Source of the DNA: Nansenia antarctica
Lineage: Eukaryota > Chordata > Actinopteri > Argentiniformes > Microstomatidae
Direction of reading: 5' to 3'
DNA: 64,000 nt
Assembly: GCA_963989245.1 (NCBI GenBank)
Contig: OZ022352.1
Location: forward strand, 15,089,545-15,153,544
In this document: in pieces, positions 32,235-44,833 of the stretch
Layout: every line of letters starts with the position of its first letter
Position numbering within the stretch: position 1 is the stretch's first letter
Notes under the pieces: generated by a model
What the model saw: only the letters and a program-made list of their open reading frames with translations
The model's database searches: none
What the model was told of the DNA's origin: nothing
Position numbers and translations under genes: made by a program

Positions 32235-33405
32235 ATTTCAGATTCAGATTCAGATTCAGATAACGTTTATTGCCATTATGCATACACATATAGGAATTTG
32301 CTTCGACATTACAGTAAGTGCGCTTATACTTTTTTCACGTGTCAAAAAACAGGACAACACAGGACAGACAACAGTGCATTGGATAGTGCAATATAAAGTG
32401 CAGTGCAGAGTTTTTACGGTGAGTCCAGTGCATATTCAGTCCTGGGCAGACTTGGGGGCGGGGGGGAGGGGGAAGCCAGAGTCATATCAGCCTGGCGGCT
32501 GAGGGGTAGAAACCGAGCCTGTGGCGGGCCTTCAGTGCCTTAGGCAGCCGCAACCTTCTTCCAGAGGGAAGCAGGGTGAGGAGGCCGTGGCCGGGGTGGA
32601 AGGGGTCTGCCATGATCTTCCTTGCCCTCCTCAGAGCCCTGGTGTCATGCAGGGAGTTGAGGGAGGGCAAGGGACAGCCGATCACCCTCTCTGCTGAACG
32701 TAACACCCGCTGCAACTTGGCCTTGTCCTTGGTCGTTGCAGCAGGGAACCAGGTGATGATGGAGTGGGTGAGGATGGACTCTATGATGGCCGTGTAAAAC
32801 TGGACCATCATGGACCTCGGCAGCCTGAGTTTCCTCAGCTGCCGGAGGAAGAACATCCTCTTCTGGGCCTTCTTCGTGAGGGCCTCGGTGTTCCGCTCCC
32901 ACTTGAGGTCCCGGGAGATGGTCATGCCTAGAAAGCGGCATGACTCCACGGAGGCCACCGGGGTACCTCCCAGCGTGATGGGAGGGGGCAGGGCTGCTTT
33001 CCTACGGAAGTCCACCACCATCTCCACTGTTTTCAGAGCATTGAGCTCCAGATTGTTTAAACTGCACCAGCTCTGCAGCCCCTCGATCTCACCCCTGTAG
33101 GCAGATTCGTCCCCCCCGGAGATGAGGCCCACCAGGGTGGTGTCGTCTGCAAACTTCAGGAGCTTGACCGAGGGGTGGTGGGAGACACAGCTGTTGGTGT
33201 AAAGGGAGAATAGTGCTGGAGACAGGACGCAGCCCTGCGGGGAGCCCGTGCTGGTGGACCTGGAGCTGGAAATGCTCTTCCCCAGCTTCACCCGCTGAGA
33301 CCTGTCAGTCAGGAAGTCCGTGATCCACCTGCAGGTGGGGGTAGCAGGAGGGACATTGGCCCCCCTGGGGGACGGGGGTGGTGGTTGTAGCTGGTTGAGA
33401 AGCAC
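32235..33405 (-). mobile_element. Rex1-like LINE, 5'-truncated
   Basis: The minus-strand frame 33405-32482 encodes RT parts: WITDFLTDRSQRVKLG, SPQGCVLSPALFSLYT, KFADDTTLVGL (active site FADD), FLGMTISRDLKWERN, KKAQKRMFFLRQLRKL and a C-terminus ending LKARHRLGFYPSAARL. This arrangement is that of CR1-like LINEs of the Rex1/Babar group in fish. The 3' end near 32235 is a CAGATT repeat next to aacgtttattgccatt. The start of the frame is missing. The copy is open and fairly young, but cannot act alone. Confidence 0.85.
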
Positions 33406-33815
33406 AAACTGCGGGACAAGTTCCTAAATTATCTCAATAGCTTTAAAACTATTGTTATTTGTAAACGTGTGTTTATTTGAAAGGTTTCAAACATAAAATC
33501 ATGCCACAGTATTTTATATTGAATACATTATTATTAAAATACCACTTTTAACAGTGTTCTTAATCAGTTCATTTGCTCGGACGGCTGCGCCACCTGACAT
33601 TTTGGGGGTTTGAGATGCTAAAACACAAAGTAATCCATATTATTAGAATGTACTGACAATAAATGAAAACTAAACATGAATAAAATCATATATGACTTGA
33701 ATTGATTATTCTATTTTTAAATGGAAATAATATACTCGGACACAAAAATATGCATGTCATGTCATTGACCCAAATCCGAATGTTGGTGTGCGTAAATGTT
33801 CTTGCTTTCGTACCC
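33406..33815. other. AT-rich spacer
   Basis: No gene. atccgaatgttggtgtg (about 33776) is the inverted complement of cacaccaacattcggat (about 33872), a small hairpin spanning the left tip of the next element. Confidence 0.5.
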
Positions 33816-34572
33816 CAGGGGCCTCATTTATAAAGCTTTGCGTAGGACTGGCGTAAACAGACCAACACACCAACATTCGGATTGTAGACAAGCACGTATA
33901 CAAGCATGTGAATGAGCGTGTCCCGCCCTTTTTAACGCCCATAGTTAATAGTTGTAGTAGTTCATAGTCGCCTATAAACGGTCAGTGAAACACCCCGACA
34001 GAACGGCCAAAAAACAAAATTTCACCCAGTCAATTTCTGCGCAAACAGTTCTGCACAACAAACACGTCATAACAATATGAAACTTCTCTCGTCTGTCAGA
34101 CCATCTGCCAGACCATAGATAATATATCTGCATCGACAACGGAATCAGTTTAAACGTAATTCGTCCTACTGTTCACCGCATTATTTATGATAACGGGGCT
34201 ACATTTCTTAACATCCAAGCAGGGTTCCAGTTATAAGCTGAGCTTTGTGGGAGTCTCCAAAATAACTGTGTGAAATGTTCTCATGCACGAATCATGCCCA
34301 CACAGCGATGGGACTTTTTTAATCAGCCATAGGCTGCTAACTTCACCACATCAACACATGGAACAACAGCACCACATGAAACAACAGCACCACATGGAAC
34401 AACAGCTATAACAACAGCTATAACAACAGCTATAAGCGATAATATAAGCGGTTATCGGCCAATCATTTTGTTGACTCTGCTATACAGAGGGAGAGAGGTC
34501 TGAGGTCAGAAGAAAAGTGTTGCTCGCCACTATAAGTCTTGTCAAGGTTTTACCCTGTTGTTCTTTGCCTTG

Positions 34573-35030
34573 TCATTTCCAGTCTCTGAACTCACTGACA
34601 GAATCACTGGCAGGCTCTCCGAGAGGTTTAACAAACTTCCCCACCTCACGCTCTCCAAATAGAACAAGTTCTGCCCTCTCTTTTGGCCAGAAGTGCTGAT
34701 CCATAGGCTTCATCATGGTTACCAGCTCACTATCAGGGAGACACTTGGTGAGATTATCAATGATTGACTGGTAAAATTGGGACTTGTGTATTTTACGTTG
34801 AGTTTCAGTGAGAGCAACCTCTTTGAACTGACCTCTGTTTATGGCCATTTTGACTCTCATTTCAGTTTTTTCTCCCTGGTCCTTCATGGCAGAGAGCACC
34901 TCGATCGTTGTGAATGTGGCGGCTTTCTGTGTTTCTGTAGTTTCAGGGAGAGATTTTGTAGTTCACGTAACATGTCTTTCATTGTCGCTAAATCAGCGAG
35001 GAATCCAGTGGATGTCAGATGCTTAGTAAC
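34573..35030 (-). pseudogene. hAT-like transposase, C-terminal part (broken)
   Basis: The minus-strand frames give HLTSTGFLADLATMKDMLRE then LQNLSLKLQK, and after a one-base frame change IEVLSAMKDQGEK through FGEREVGKFVKPLGE to a stop at 34573. It resembles the DUF4371/ZNF862-like class of hAT-derived proteins. It directly follows the 30-bp array (35031-35502), whose minus-strand reading runs into it. The N-terminal part lies beyond the big insertion at 46235-46600. Confidence 0.6.
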
Positions 35031-35505
35031 CCAGTGTACTTGGCCTTCTCTCTTAGTAAACCAGTGTACTTGGCCTTCTCTCTTAGTAAACCAGTGTACT
35101 TGGCCTTCTCTCTTAGTAAACCAGTGTACTTGGCCTTCTCTCTTAGTAAACCAGTGTACTTGGCCTTCTCTCTTAGTAAACCAGTGTACTTGGCCTTCTC
35201 TCTTAGTAAACCAGTGTACTTGGCCTTCTCTCTTAGTAAACCAGTGTACTTGGCCTTCTCTCTTAGTAAACCAGTGTACTTGGCCTTCTCTCTTAGTAAA
35301 CCAGTGTACTTGGCCTTCTCTCTTAGTAAACCAGTGTACTTGGCCTTCTCTCTTAGTAAACCAGTGTACTTGGCCTTCTCTCTTAGTAACCCAGTGTACT
35401 TGGCCTTCTCTCTTAGTAACCCAGTGTACTTGGCCTTCTCTCTTAGTAAACCAGTGTACTTGGCCTTCTCTCTTAGTAAACCAGTGTCCTTGGCCTTCTC
35501 TCTTA
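35031..35505. repeat. 30-bp minisatellite within transposase frame, main block
   Basis: About 16 units of ttagtaaaccagtgtacttg plus gccttctctc, nearly identical (variants: aacccag, gtcct). Read on the minus strand each unit encodes ten residues, EKAKYTGLLR in one phase. The array resumes at 46172-46230 after the insertion. The ancestral single unit is the transposase segment preceding HLTSTGF. Confidence 0.93.
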
Positions 35506-36302
35506 TGGCGCTTTTCCACTACGATGCAGACCTGGTGCCGACCTGGTGCTGACCTAGGTCTGCCCGCTTCGGTTCCCTTTTCCATTCGTCGGTCCGGGTC
35601 GCTTCAGTCCTAGGTCCCAGGTACCACATCCGAGCAGGGTCCCAGGGTCCCAGGTCCCAGGTTCCACACCGTTGATTGGTCAATGGACAATCGTCATCCC
35701 ATGTCCCATCCCATATTATTTCTTCACAACCGCCATCTTGAAAATACCACATTCACTAGGAAAATGTCACTACATTTTCTGTAATAGCTTATTAATAAAG
35801 ATTCGGAAAATTATGCTGACCATCGTATTATCTTAGTTTAATGTCATTTCAATGAATCATATAACTTTTATTTACAACAAGCACAACACAAAAATCGCTA
35901 TTATGCACCGTGTTTGTCCGTGAATAACACCGGCTGTGGAGGTGGTAAAAAAACACAATACTCCTTTGCTAACTTCACCATCTGTCTACGGTCATTTTGA
36001 GCCCTTAACCACCGCGCTGACACCCCGAGAAGTTATGCTTTTAACCGTAAACTCGATGAACCGGGAGTTCGCCAGCAGCCGTCCAGCCATTTTCACCATT
36101 CACTCATGAGTCAAATGCCGGTTTTAACAGGGAATTCGCTCCGCGCTGTGTCCACGGTGATAGGAGTGGATGATCGACTCCATTCAAAAACTTTTGAATT
36201 CCCTGGCTTCTCCTCTTTCCGGACACGTTTGAATTGTTATCCTAACCCCCGGTAAACCGAAGTTATTAACCCGCAAACGGCACCGTGTTTGTCTGTGAAT
36301 AA

Positions 36303-37247
36303 TGTAAGGTGATCAACTTCTCCAGTATCGATTTAATTGAGTCGTCACTTTACAAGCGAGTTCGTTTAATCTCAACGAGACGTCCTTGATATCACTTCTT
36401 AAGATGATATGATCCAATCAAATATTAGGCACCACTACTGAACTGTTCATTAAGATAATATTTATTCAAGCACATCAGCAAGCAATAATTAGTTCATTTC
36501 CATGGAAAAGTGGTCTCATCTAGTTTCACCTCTGCAGGCCCGTCTCAGCTAGCCGTCAACAAGTTAACTGCAAGAGCTCCACCAGACCAGAGCCTCGTTT
36601 TGCCTTGGTACATAGTCTTTATCCAATTCATCAAACATTTTGGGCTGGGTGATGCCCCCCCCCTCTATCTGGTAGTTTTCCAAGTGTCAGCACAAATCCG
36701 TTGCAGCTGCAGAAAGTGTTCTCGTTAGCGTTGGCCTTCAATTCTTCTGGTATGTGGGTGCGAGAGTGTATGTATGTTATCAGCTTGAGTGTCCTGCTAG
36801 CGTCTCGTTCCCATGGTGATATCATACTTTGTGAGCAGAGCAGTGAGTTGAGTTCTTATCAGTAGTTTGTGAAAACATTTGAAGTTGCACAGTAATATGA
36901 GTTAGGATTCGATTTACAAGTTAAAGTATAGTATAGAAGAATAGACTTATCATTAATCATTAGTTATGAAAGTATAAAATCAGTACAGAAAAATAGAATA
37001 TCATAACAGCAGGTATACAATGGTTGTTAGCACATAGGTAAAAATAAGTAATTTATAGGCAGTTTGAATCATAAAACGTTCTTTTAGTCAGGAGCTTGTC
37101 TTCTTCTTGTCGCTCAAAAACAGAACCTCTCTTTTGGCTTTGCGTGACCTTCCTATTGTTCTCAACTGACCGCATTCACATATTATTTAAATGAGCACAT
37201 AGTACATGATTTATCACTTCTAGTGATTTTAATACAAATTCCCAACA
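36303..37247 (-). repeat. ERV 3' LTR (left)
   Basis: By reading, differs from the right LTR only in the length of one C run (9 versus 8, near 36655). On the minus strand it has a TATA-like tttaaata and an AATAAA near 36459. Confidence 0.93.
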
Positions 37248-37268
37248 AATCCCCCCTTTGGTCATTAA
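37248..37268 (-). promoter_or_regulatory. ERV polypurine tract
   Basis: Minus-strand gaccaaaggggggatt lies directly before the left LTR, the expected plus-strand primer, which fixes the element's orientation. Confidence 0.8.
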
Positions 37269-37377
37269 AACAAAATTATGACCATTACAGAGAATTTGTA
37301 GCCAGAAAGGTGAGATGGGTCGTAGACCGCAAATGCCTTTATTTACACCATTCCTTCACAAAACTCCATAATTACAA

Positions 37378-37620
37378 CATATCTTCAACTCCTGTATCAT
37401 GATCCATCTCCTCACCCTCCAACAGTGACTGCTGCTGCTCAGCAATAAGCATTTGTAAGTGCATCTGTGTTCCAGCATCAACCTTGGTTAGGGCCGTAGT
37501 AATCAGTCGCTGTGCCAGGCCTCTAATGCAAGGGATAGCCAAACAGGATCAAACAGGATCAACAATGTGGCAGAGATGAGGAGGGCAGTGAGCATAGACA
37601 TAGCCAAATTTTTTCATTTA
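37378..37620 (-). pseudogene. ERV env remnant (TM helix and tail)
   Basis: The minus strand shows a short hydrophobic stretch like a membrane-spanning segment (about 37605-37565), followed by a cytoplasmic-tail-like region with Pro-Cys-Ile-Arg and a C-terminus ending at a stop near 37378. A tandem duplication of ten bases (aggatcaaac, about 37540-37560) shifts the frame between the two. Surface subunit, fusion peptide and most of the transmembrane subunit were not found. It cannot make an envelope protein. Confidence 0.6.
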
Positions 37621-37944
37621 ACAAAACAGTCACCAATAACAGTGCTAACTCAAGCGTTTGCATACACCTCTTGTAAACATCCTCATCACCAACATCCTCA
37701 TCACCATCTTCCAAATTTCTCATTACCATGTGCCTCAGCACCAATAACATTCATTAGACCTGCACGGGCCACTATTCTTCCGTCATGCGCTCTCCACAAC
37801 CAGCTTTGCGTCACCCCCCTTGTTACCCACACTGACCTTTCTTGGGGGGAGGCGGCCCCCTGTATGTCATCTATAGTCTGTACAGAGCATTTAGGTTTGT
37901 CTAGCTGGATTGAGACCAGCTGATGTTCTCTGGGGACATATCAA

Positions 37945-38190
37945 TGGACTGCGCTTACATACCGCCTTTATCCAAAAGCGCTTCAATGGCTTCTCATTCA
38001 CCAACACACACATTCACACACCAATGGTGGCAAGCTGCCATACAAGGCGCCGGCCCTGGGAGCAATTCGGGGTTCAGTGTCTTGCCCAAGGACACTCTGA
38101 CATGTGGCCTGCCGGGGCTCGAACCGCCGATCTGCCAACCTTGCGATCATTAGATGGCGGCTCTACTACCTCCTGCATCACAGCCACCCC
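37945..38190 (-). mobile_element. tRNA-headed SINE-like repeat
   Basis: On the minus strand an A-box-like gtggctgtgatgcaggaggt and a B-box-like cggcggttcgagccccgg are followed by tccttgggcaagacactgaa and the tail agcgcttttggataaaggcg. It is a dispersed fish repeat related in plan to 15393-15585. Confidence 0.75.
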
Positions 38191-38499
38191 CTCCTGATTT
38201 AGCGGCTGCATCTGCAGCATAATTTCCTTTTTCTTCGTCTGTGTCGGCTTTCGAGCGTCCCTTCAGCGGTGCCTCTAATCTAAAAGCAGATATCTATGGG
38301 GTGAGCCCCCACCTTTCCAAACATGTCTGCTACAGGTTTACTGAAATTGCCTGGCAGTCACGCATTCTAAGGAAGCAAAACAAATTGCAAGGCATTTAGA
38401 CAAGAAACTGTAAAGTGATGATTAGGCCCAATGGATCTCCTGAAACCTCCAAAGGGATTATGGTGAGAGAACAAATAATGACTGTGAAATACCTGAACA

Positions 38500-39790
38500 G
38501 ACAATTGACTCAAATCTGAGTGGAAATACTTGAACAGACAATGACTGACAAAATGGGAATGGACAAGGATTATTCATTTCCACTAAACGATATAAATGAT
38601 GATGAGTTTCGAGAAATGGGATCACTGGACTGTGTGGATTATAATCCAGCTGCACCTAAAAACTATGAAGAGTTGAACTTTGAAAACTTTTGACTTTACA
38701 GAGCACAAAATGTATGACATTGAGAACAACATCGACCACTTCTACAACAATAATAACATCGAACCACTTCTACAACAATAATAACCGTCTGCAACTGTGA
38801 CTATTACACAGAGGAACAATTCAAAAGTAATATAATATTGGATGGTATTTTATCAACAATACACTTCAACAGTAGAAGTCTTTATAGAAACTTTAAGAAA
38901 ACTAAGGACTATTTGAGACAGTTCACCAAGTTCAGCATCATCGCTGTATCGGAGACATGGCTCAGTAAAGAGAAAGAAGCCGATGTGGAACTTGAGGACT
39001 ATGAACTATTTACCTCCAACAGAACAAACAAGAAAGGAGTAGGAGTTGCCTTGTATGTAAATAATGACTGTGACTGTAAAATAGTAAAACATATGTCAAT
39101 AACAATAGAAAACATTATGGATTGTGTCACTGTAGAAATAAAATAAGGAGAACTCTAAGACCATAATAATACACTTTGTATATAGAACTCCAGGATCCTG
39201 TCTTGACACATTCAAAGATATGATGGTTGATATGTATGATAAACTAAATGACAGAAAGACGGTCTTTGTATGAGGGGACTTAAATATAGATTTGTTGAAC
39301 CCAAATGAACACAAAAAAAAATGTTACAGACATCATGGACACAATGTACAGTATATGACTAGAATAACAATTAACAGTGCTCCTTTAATAGATAACATTT
39401 TTACCAATGAAATTGGGAGTAAAATAGTAAGTAGAATGCTATTACCGTAAATAAACAGAGCTGCCTATCAAGACCCAACTAACAAATTATTCATAAACCC
39501 CTATGATCTCAAATTTAAAGAATTGGTGGACTTCAAAATGGCACAAGTAATTCTACAAAGTAAAAAAATATAAGATGCTTCCAGACTTTATCCAGAGACT
39601 GTTCCAAGTTAGACAGACTAATTACGAACTCAGAGGAATATGTATATTTATGAAAACAAAGATTAAAACAAATGCAAAACAAAGATGTATAACATTTAAA
39701 GGAGCCTACCCATGGAACACCGCCGAAAAGGAAATGAAAATGTGCAGCACACCAAAAGGACTAAAAAAATCACAAAAAATAAGATGATTA
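38500..39790 (+). mobile_element. LINE fragment with endonuclease and C-terminal parts
   Basis: Plus-strand frames: HFNSRSLYRNFKKTKDYL, FSIIAVSETWLS and GVGVALYVNND (38838-39146) are the N-terminal half of an APE endonuclease; GDLNIDLLN lies near 39280 after stops. From 39446 the text jumps to the polymerase C-terminus (INRAAYQDPTNKLF, later FKGAYPWNTAEK at about 39690-39725). The RT domain is missing here but present in opposite orientation at 40920-42650. Multiple stops; inactive. Confidence 0.8.
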
Positions 39791-39829
39791 ACAAGTATAA
39801 AAACAGAGGCATAAACACAGCCCTTGTTT

Positions 39830-40919
39830 GGTATCCTTGAACCCCCCCCCGCCAACATGCGCAAGTAAAGTCCCGTTCACAAATGTTTCCCTGTCTTGAC
39901 CATGCATTCATGAACATATTGCAGAAGTGCGTAGTATTAAGGCGTCCCACGTCGCCCCCCTTTCCCGTCCTGTTAAGGCAGTCGTAGGCTTTTTCTAAGT
40001 GTAAAGGGTGATGTCCCTCATATATCATGGGGCCTTTAGTTCTATTTATACCGGGGCAGCATGTTCTCCCCCTCGTCCCATCTCTACTGGAGAATTTGAA
40101 CAATTATCAGGCTTGTAGGGGGAGAAACAGTGTACCGTACGGTTGTTTCAAGCAGACTAAACATGTTACCTTATAAATGGTGGATATTGTGTAGTTAACC
40201 CAGTTAATTTAATAATTAATTAATAAATTGTATAAATAATTGTGGCTATAACCCAGTTGTACCAAACATTTTAATTTGATTTGCTTCTCCATTTATCTCG
40301 AACATTTCAACCACAAAAACACACAAATCTTCAACAACAAAAACAAACCCCCAAAAATAAATAAAAATACAAATAAAATAAGATATAAATTGAAATAAAA
40401 TATATCTTCCTCGACATGGAAGCAACAGTCGGCAATTGCCCTGTTCGATAAAAGACAGAAAGAAACAAAAGCCACCTGGTCCTGCCCCTTCCCCACAATA
40501 TCATACCTTTACGCAATAGATTATCTATCAATATCTATAATAATATGGCTATCCACTATAGCTAACCAGGAACCAAATGTCCACAAAAATACCAGTTCAC
40601 GTCATTCTCAAGCTCCTCCAACCTATATCCCTCCAAACCACTCAATAGTATTACTTGTTTTCATTGTTACATCAAGGCCATTCAAAATGGACACCCCACA
40701 AACTGAGATGCACCTGCCCCTGAGCGCTGCACGGACAACAGGCTGTTCTTCATTCAATTTCCCTCCTAGACTACAACCCCCCATCTCTGCTCATGAACAA
40801 AACAATTTTTGTAAGTTGCCAGGGACCTTATTTTGTGTTACTTTAAACATGAATCGTGCAGCTCTGAATTTAACCAATTCTCAACATTTCAGAGTTTGAC
40901 TTTTATTTTATTTTATTAA
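39830..40919. other. unassigned ERV-interior sequence
   Basis: AT-rich with a short C run at about 39843. No viral or LINE motif was recognised on either strand. Confidence 0.4.
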
Positions 40920-42650
40920 TAATTGGTATGACCTCTATACCCAGCATGAAGTACAATTCTTATAGCTCTTTTTTGCAATGTGCATATCTTTTCTAGGTTG
41001 GTTTGTATTTCCCCAAACTTCAACACAATATGACAGATAGGGTACAATGAGTATACAATATAGAGTGTATAGTGATTTCTGATTTAAGATGTATTTAATT
41101 TTACCCAGAACTCCCAAACTTTTCGCAATCCTTGTGCATAGATATTTTCACTTTGTTTCCAGCAGAGTTTGTGGTCTATTTAAGACACCCAAAAAACTTG
41201 ATTTCATATACTCTATTGATTTAGACATTTTGGAGTTCTGTATTTATATTGCAATTTCCAAATAGCATGAATTTGGTTTTATTCAGATTTAATGATAGCT
41301 TGTTTGTCTCAACCCAGCATTTTAATTTGTACAATTCCTTCTTTGCCACCTTTAAAAGCTGCTGCAGATCTTCCCCATAACATAACATATTTCTGTCATC
41401 TGCCAAGACAACCTATTCGACCCCTGTGGGCACCACAGGTAATATTTAAGCACCTTGATTTGTTCTGGCCTATTTGAACAAATTGCTGTCTATTACTAAT
41501 ATAGCTTTTAAGCCATTCAAGTGCGACCCCTCTGTCACCATACCTGTCCTTTTTTTTTTAAAAGTAGAATCTCATGATCTATTGTGTCGAATGCTTTTTT
41601 AAGGTCAATGAATATGCCCAATGCATATTTCTTTCTCTCTGTACAAGTTGTTATTTGCTTCTACTAGCTCCATTAATGCCATGGCAGTAGATCTAGCTGT
41701 TCTAAAACCATACTGACTATCCATTAGTAGTTGATGTTTTTCAATGAAATTGGCCAGTCTTTCATCATATAGTTTCTCTAACCCTAACCCTAACTCTAAC
41801 TGTTATAATAAGGATACCTGTCTGTAATTGGTGAAGAGGTGTTTATCTGTTGAAGTTTTGTTCATACATTTGTTTACCATATCAGTATATCAGTAAGATA
41901 TTTTTATTTTTTTCCTATAGTTCCCATCGATATTGAGTCAGTGATTCTCTCTCCACAGTCCTCCTCAGCAAATCTCTTTCCAGTGCCGTTTATTTCTTTA
42001 ACTAGTTTTGGCCCCATATCAACAACATATATATACTTATATATACTGTATATATATATATTTTTTTTTTCTTAAATCCATCCACCACCTAATTTATAAG
42101 GCTAATTTTCCCGTCATTGTCTGTAAAATGTTCTACTTTGTTTCTTTAACATTATTTTTTATTCTCATCTAATAATCTGGTATAATAATCTTTCTTACAT
42201 ATTCTCATAATACTAATTAGTTTGTTTTTTGTATTTCTTCTATGTAACCCCTGCCTCCTTTGTTTCATGCTTTATACATACACTTTATAGAGTATACTTT
42301 TTCTTGTATGCATTTTGAATGCCCCTGGACATCCACAGATTTTCAGAATATTTATTCTTATTGCTACATTGTTTTAGTGGGCAGTTTTTGTCATATAGAA
42401 CTTTAAATGTTTCTAGGAATAACCCATACGCTTTGTCCACATCTGATTCTTCATATATACTCTTCTAATTCCATTTTAATAACTCATTTCTAAAAGCAGA
42501 TATGGATTCCTCAGTTCTACTGTCTTGTATGTCATTTCCTTTAACTCCCTCTTCTTTCTATAATTACATTCATAAAATGAAAAGACAGGCAGGTGATCGC
42601 TAATATCATGGATTAATAGTCCACTTGTTGTGTTACTTTCCACATTATTT
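40920..42650 (-). mobile_element. LINE fragment, endonuclease end to RT, inverted
   Basis: On the minus strand: TSGLLIHDISDHLPVF (endonuclease end, about 42570-42615), an FIDLKKAFDTIDHE-like block near 41590, an ADDRNMLCYG active-site region (about 41385-41405), KCWVETNKLSLNLNKTKF near 41295, and LIVPYLSYCVEVWGNT near 41010-41055. Stops and frameshifts are frequent. Same family as 16150-17035 and 38500-39790. Confidence 0.78.
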
Positions 42651-42654
42651 GAGG

Positions 42655-43290
42655 CTTAGTGCATGCTGACAGAGTCGCCAGGAATTTGAAAATGTTATAC
42701 ATGTGGTGGGTCTGCTTTGGTACAGTGTGACAAGAGAGACCACCCTGTACCCGGTTTACCTTCGACTCTGACAGCGTGTGAGGTGGTCAATATACCTCCC
42801 ACGGTCTTGTCCACCACGTCGCCTGGGTCTAAAATAGGAGTCTGTTTTGCCGTTGTCTGCTCTCTCCGCAGCATTCAGTTCCTGTGAAGAGAAAACTCGA
42901 TTGAGATTAGTTAAAGTTTTGACATATATTCATTTTCATGGAGAGGGGGTTCAAGCCCCCTCCCTCTGTCTCTGTATCATGTCGGCAAGCTTTCTTTTAA
43001 TAGATTGGTTATCCCTCTCAACCTAACCCTAACCCTGTGACTACTGGGGGTGGTAGACTGAACCAAATCGATGCTTAATCCCCATTGCTGTCTCAATTGC
43101 AGCCATATGGACTTTTATTTTATTTAATATGTGACCCATTATCAAAGCGTATTATTGTAGGGAAACTAAACCGTGGTATGAATTCCTTTAAGAGGCACTT
43201 TATTACAGATGCGGCATCCTCCCGTTTACACGTATGCTTCAGGCCACCTTGACAATCTATCAATCACTCCCATGTCCGACGGCCTGTTTC
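42655..43290 (-). pseudogene. ERV pol remnant: integrase
   Basis: The minus strand shows integrase core pieces: VIDRLSRWPEA (near 43265, first catalytic Asp), a DNGSH block near 43125 (second Asp), a YHPQ motif near 43065, then VERDNQSIKRKLAD (catalytic Glu, near 43015). Between 42860 and 42690 is the C-terminal domain, including PGDVVDKTV and AVRVEGKP. Several stops and a short telomere-like insertion (taaccctaacc, 43024) break the frame. Integrase would join viral cDNA to host DNA; this copy is dead. Confidence 0.75.
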
Positions 43291-43921
43291 TCCTCGGTCT
43301 CGTCGGTTTTTCTTTCTTCTGAATTAATTAAGGTCTTATATTATATCTGTGTGTATCTATCTTGTCGGTCCTCTATGTATTATGTTTATATAATATATAC
43401 TATGTATACTATATACTATGTCTTATGTGTTCTGCATTATCTGCTCATCTAGATAGTCATTCTACTGAAGGTTCACTGTATCGTGTGGCTATGCTGCCAC
43501 CCTTATCATCAATATTATTATTGCCAACCAATACTAAACAAACTGAACAACTAAACAAAATCACCCTCACCCAATATGTCAATATCAGAACACACCAAAA
43601 TACTACTATTATACAACCCGTGAGACATACATCACCGTAGGCACTCCTAGTGAGCTTTTTTTTCTTTTCTCCTGCTGTCTGCGCTTCAATGGTGGGTTAC
43701 ACCCGCAGCACAACACTTCTTTAAACACCTTGAACGAGGCATAACATATTTTATAAAGTTTGCAAGTGATATTTGAGTGATACCAAGCCAGGGAGCACTC
43801 AGCCTAGACCAGTTGCTCCTGGGCGCTTTACTCAACTATCCCTTTTAATAGTAATAATTACAATAATAATAACAATTCCAATTATTATTTACATACAATA
43901 TTACGTAACACCTTTGCACGA
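43291..43921. other. unassigned ERV-interior sequence
   Basis: AT-rich, with TATACTATG-type repeats near 43380-43430. No coding motif was recognised. Confidence 0.4.
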
Positions 43922-44155
43922 GTTTAGAATTATAAGGTTCTATCTCCGTTTAGGGTAGTTCAGAGACACTGAGCGTCATGGTTTTTACATTCCATTATGT
44001 TTTGTGAGATGGAACCGTTGTATTTTATGAATCACCCACTCAAAATGTCAACATTTTAAAAATACCACCACACATTAATAAACCACTTAATGGATCAGAT
44101 TATGCAAAAAACTCAATTTTGACTAAAATGATGATAGAACCATATAATCCTAACG
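43922..44155. mobile_element. MITE, copy 2 (inside ERV)
   Basis: Closely matches 21100-21345 throughout (tttttacattccattatgtt, tgtcaacattttaaaaata, taatggatcagattatg) with inverted ends ttagaattataaggttctat and complement. The extreme outer bases of copy 1 are not retained. Confidence 0.85.
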
Positions 44156-44291
44156 TCACAATTATTTTAGCGCCCGCTGTGAGGGGAGGCACGCTAAATA
44201 GGACCTTCACCGGACTGCAGTCCTGCCGTGAACGCTACCCTATCCGCAATGTCCTACACTCCTCACTTGGTTTGCAAGGTATTTCAACCTT

Positions 44292-44436
44292 CGGGGCCTG
44301 GGCCTGATTACCCCTGGTTACCCCTGGGGCCTGGGCCTGCATGATTACCCCTGGATACCCCTGGGGCCTGGGCCTGATTACCCCTGGTTACCCCTGGGGC
44401 CTGGGCCTGCATGGTTACCCCTGGCTACCCCTTAAT
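44292..44436. repeat. tandem repeat in ERV leader
   Basis: Units of ggggcctgggcctgattacc plus cctggttacccct (alternating with a gcatg-containing variant) repeat about four times. A second duplicated motif, tagacctcggcgggtct, occurs at 44462 and 44535. Confidence 0.8.
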
Positions 44437-44833
44437 AGGACTATAGTGTCCTTCCTTACCTTAGACCTCGGCGGGTCTATCCTGGGGACTGGTTACCCCT
44501 CTTTATTTCCAGGACTTAGCTACTGTCCCTTCTTTAGACCTCGGCGGGTCTTATTACACGTTAATACAAGATGTGCTTAAATATCAGACAGTGGTGTTCA
44601 ATAATGTATAGAATGTCAATTTAATTAATGATTATCCTTACTTTTGACGGATCTTCAAGGACACAGATCAGAATGGGTTTGACGATTCCAGGACCCAGCA
44701 CTTCCAGCTAGAATACTATTGTCTACCTAAGCAGATTTCATTAAATGGCTCTGCTCACCTCTTTTGTGTTGGTACCGTGGAAGTGCTTAGTCCGAACCCA
44801 GCCTCGCCCACTCCTCCTTGCATCCCGTTGAAG

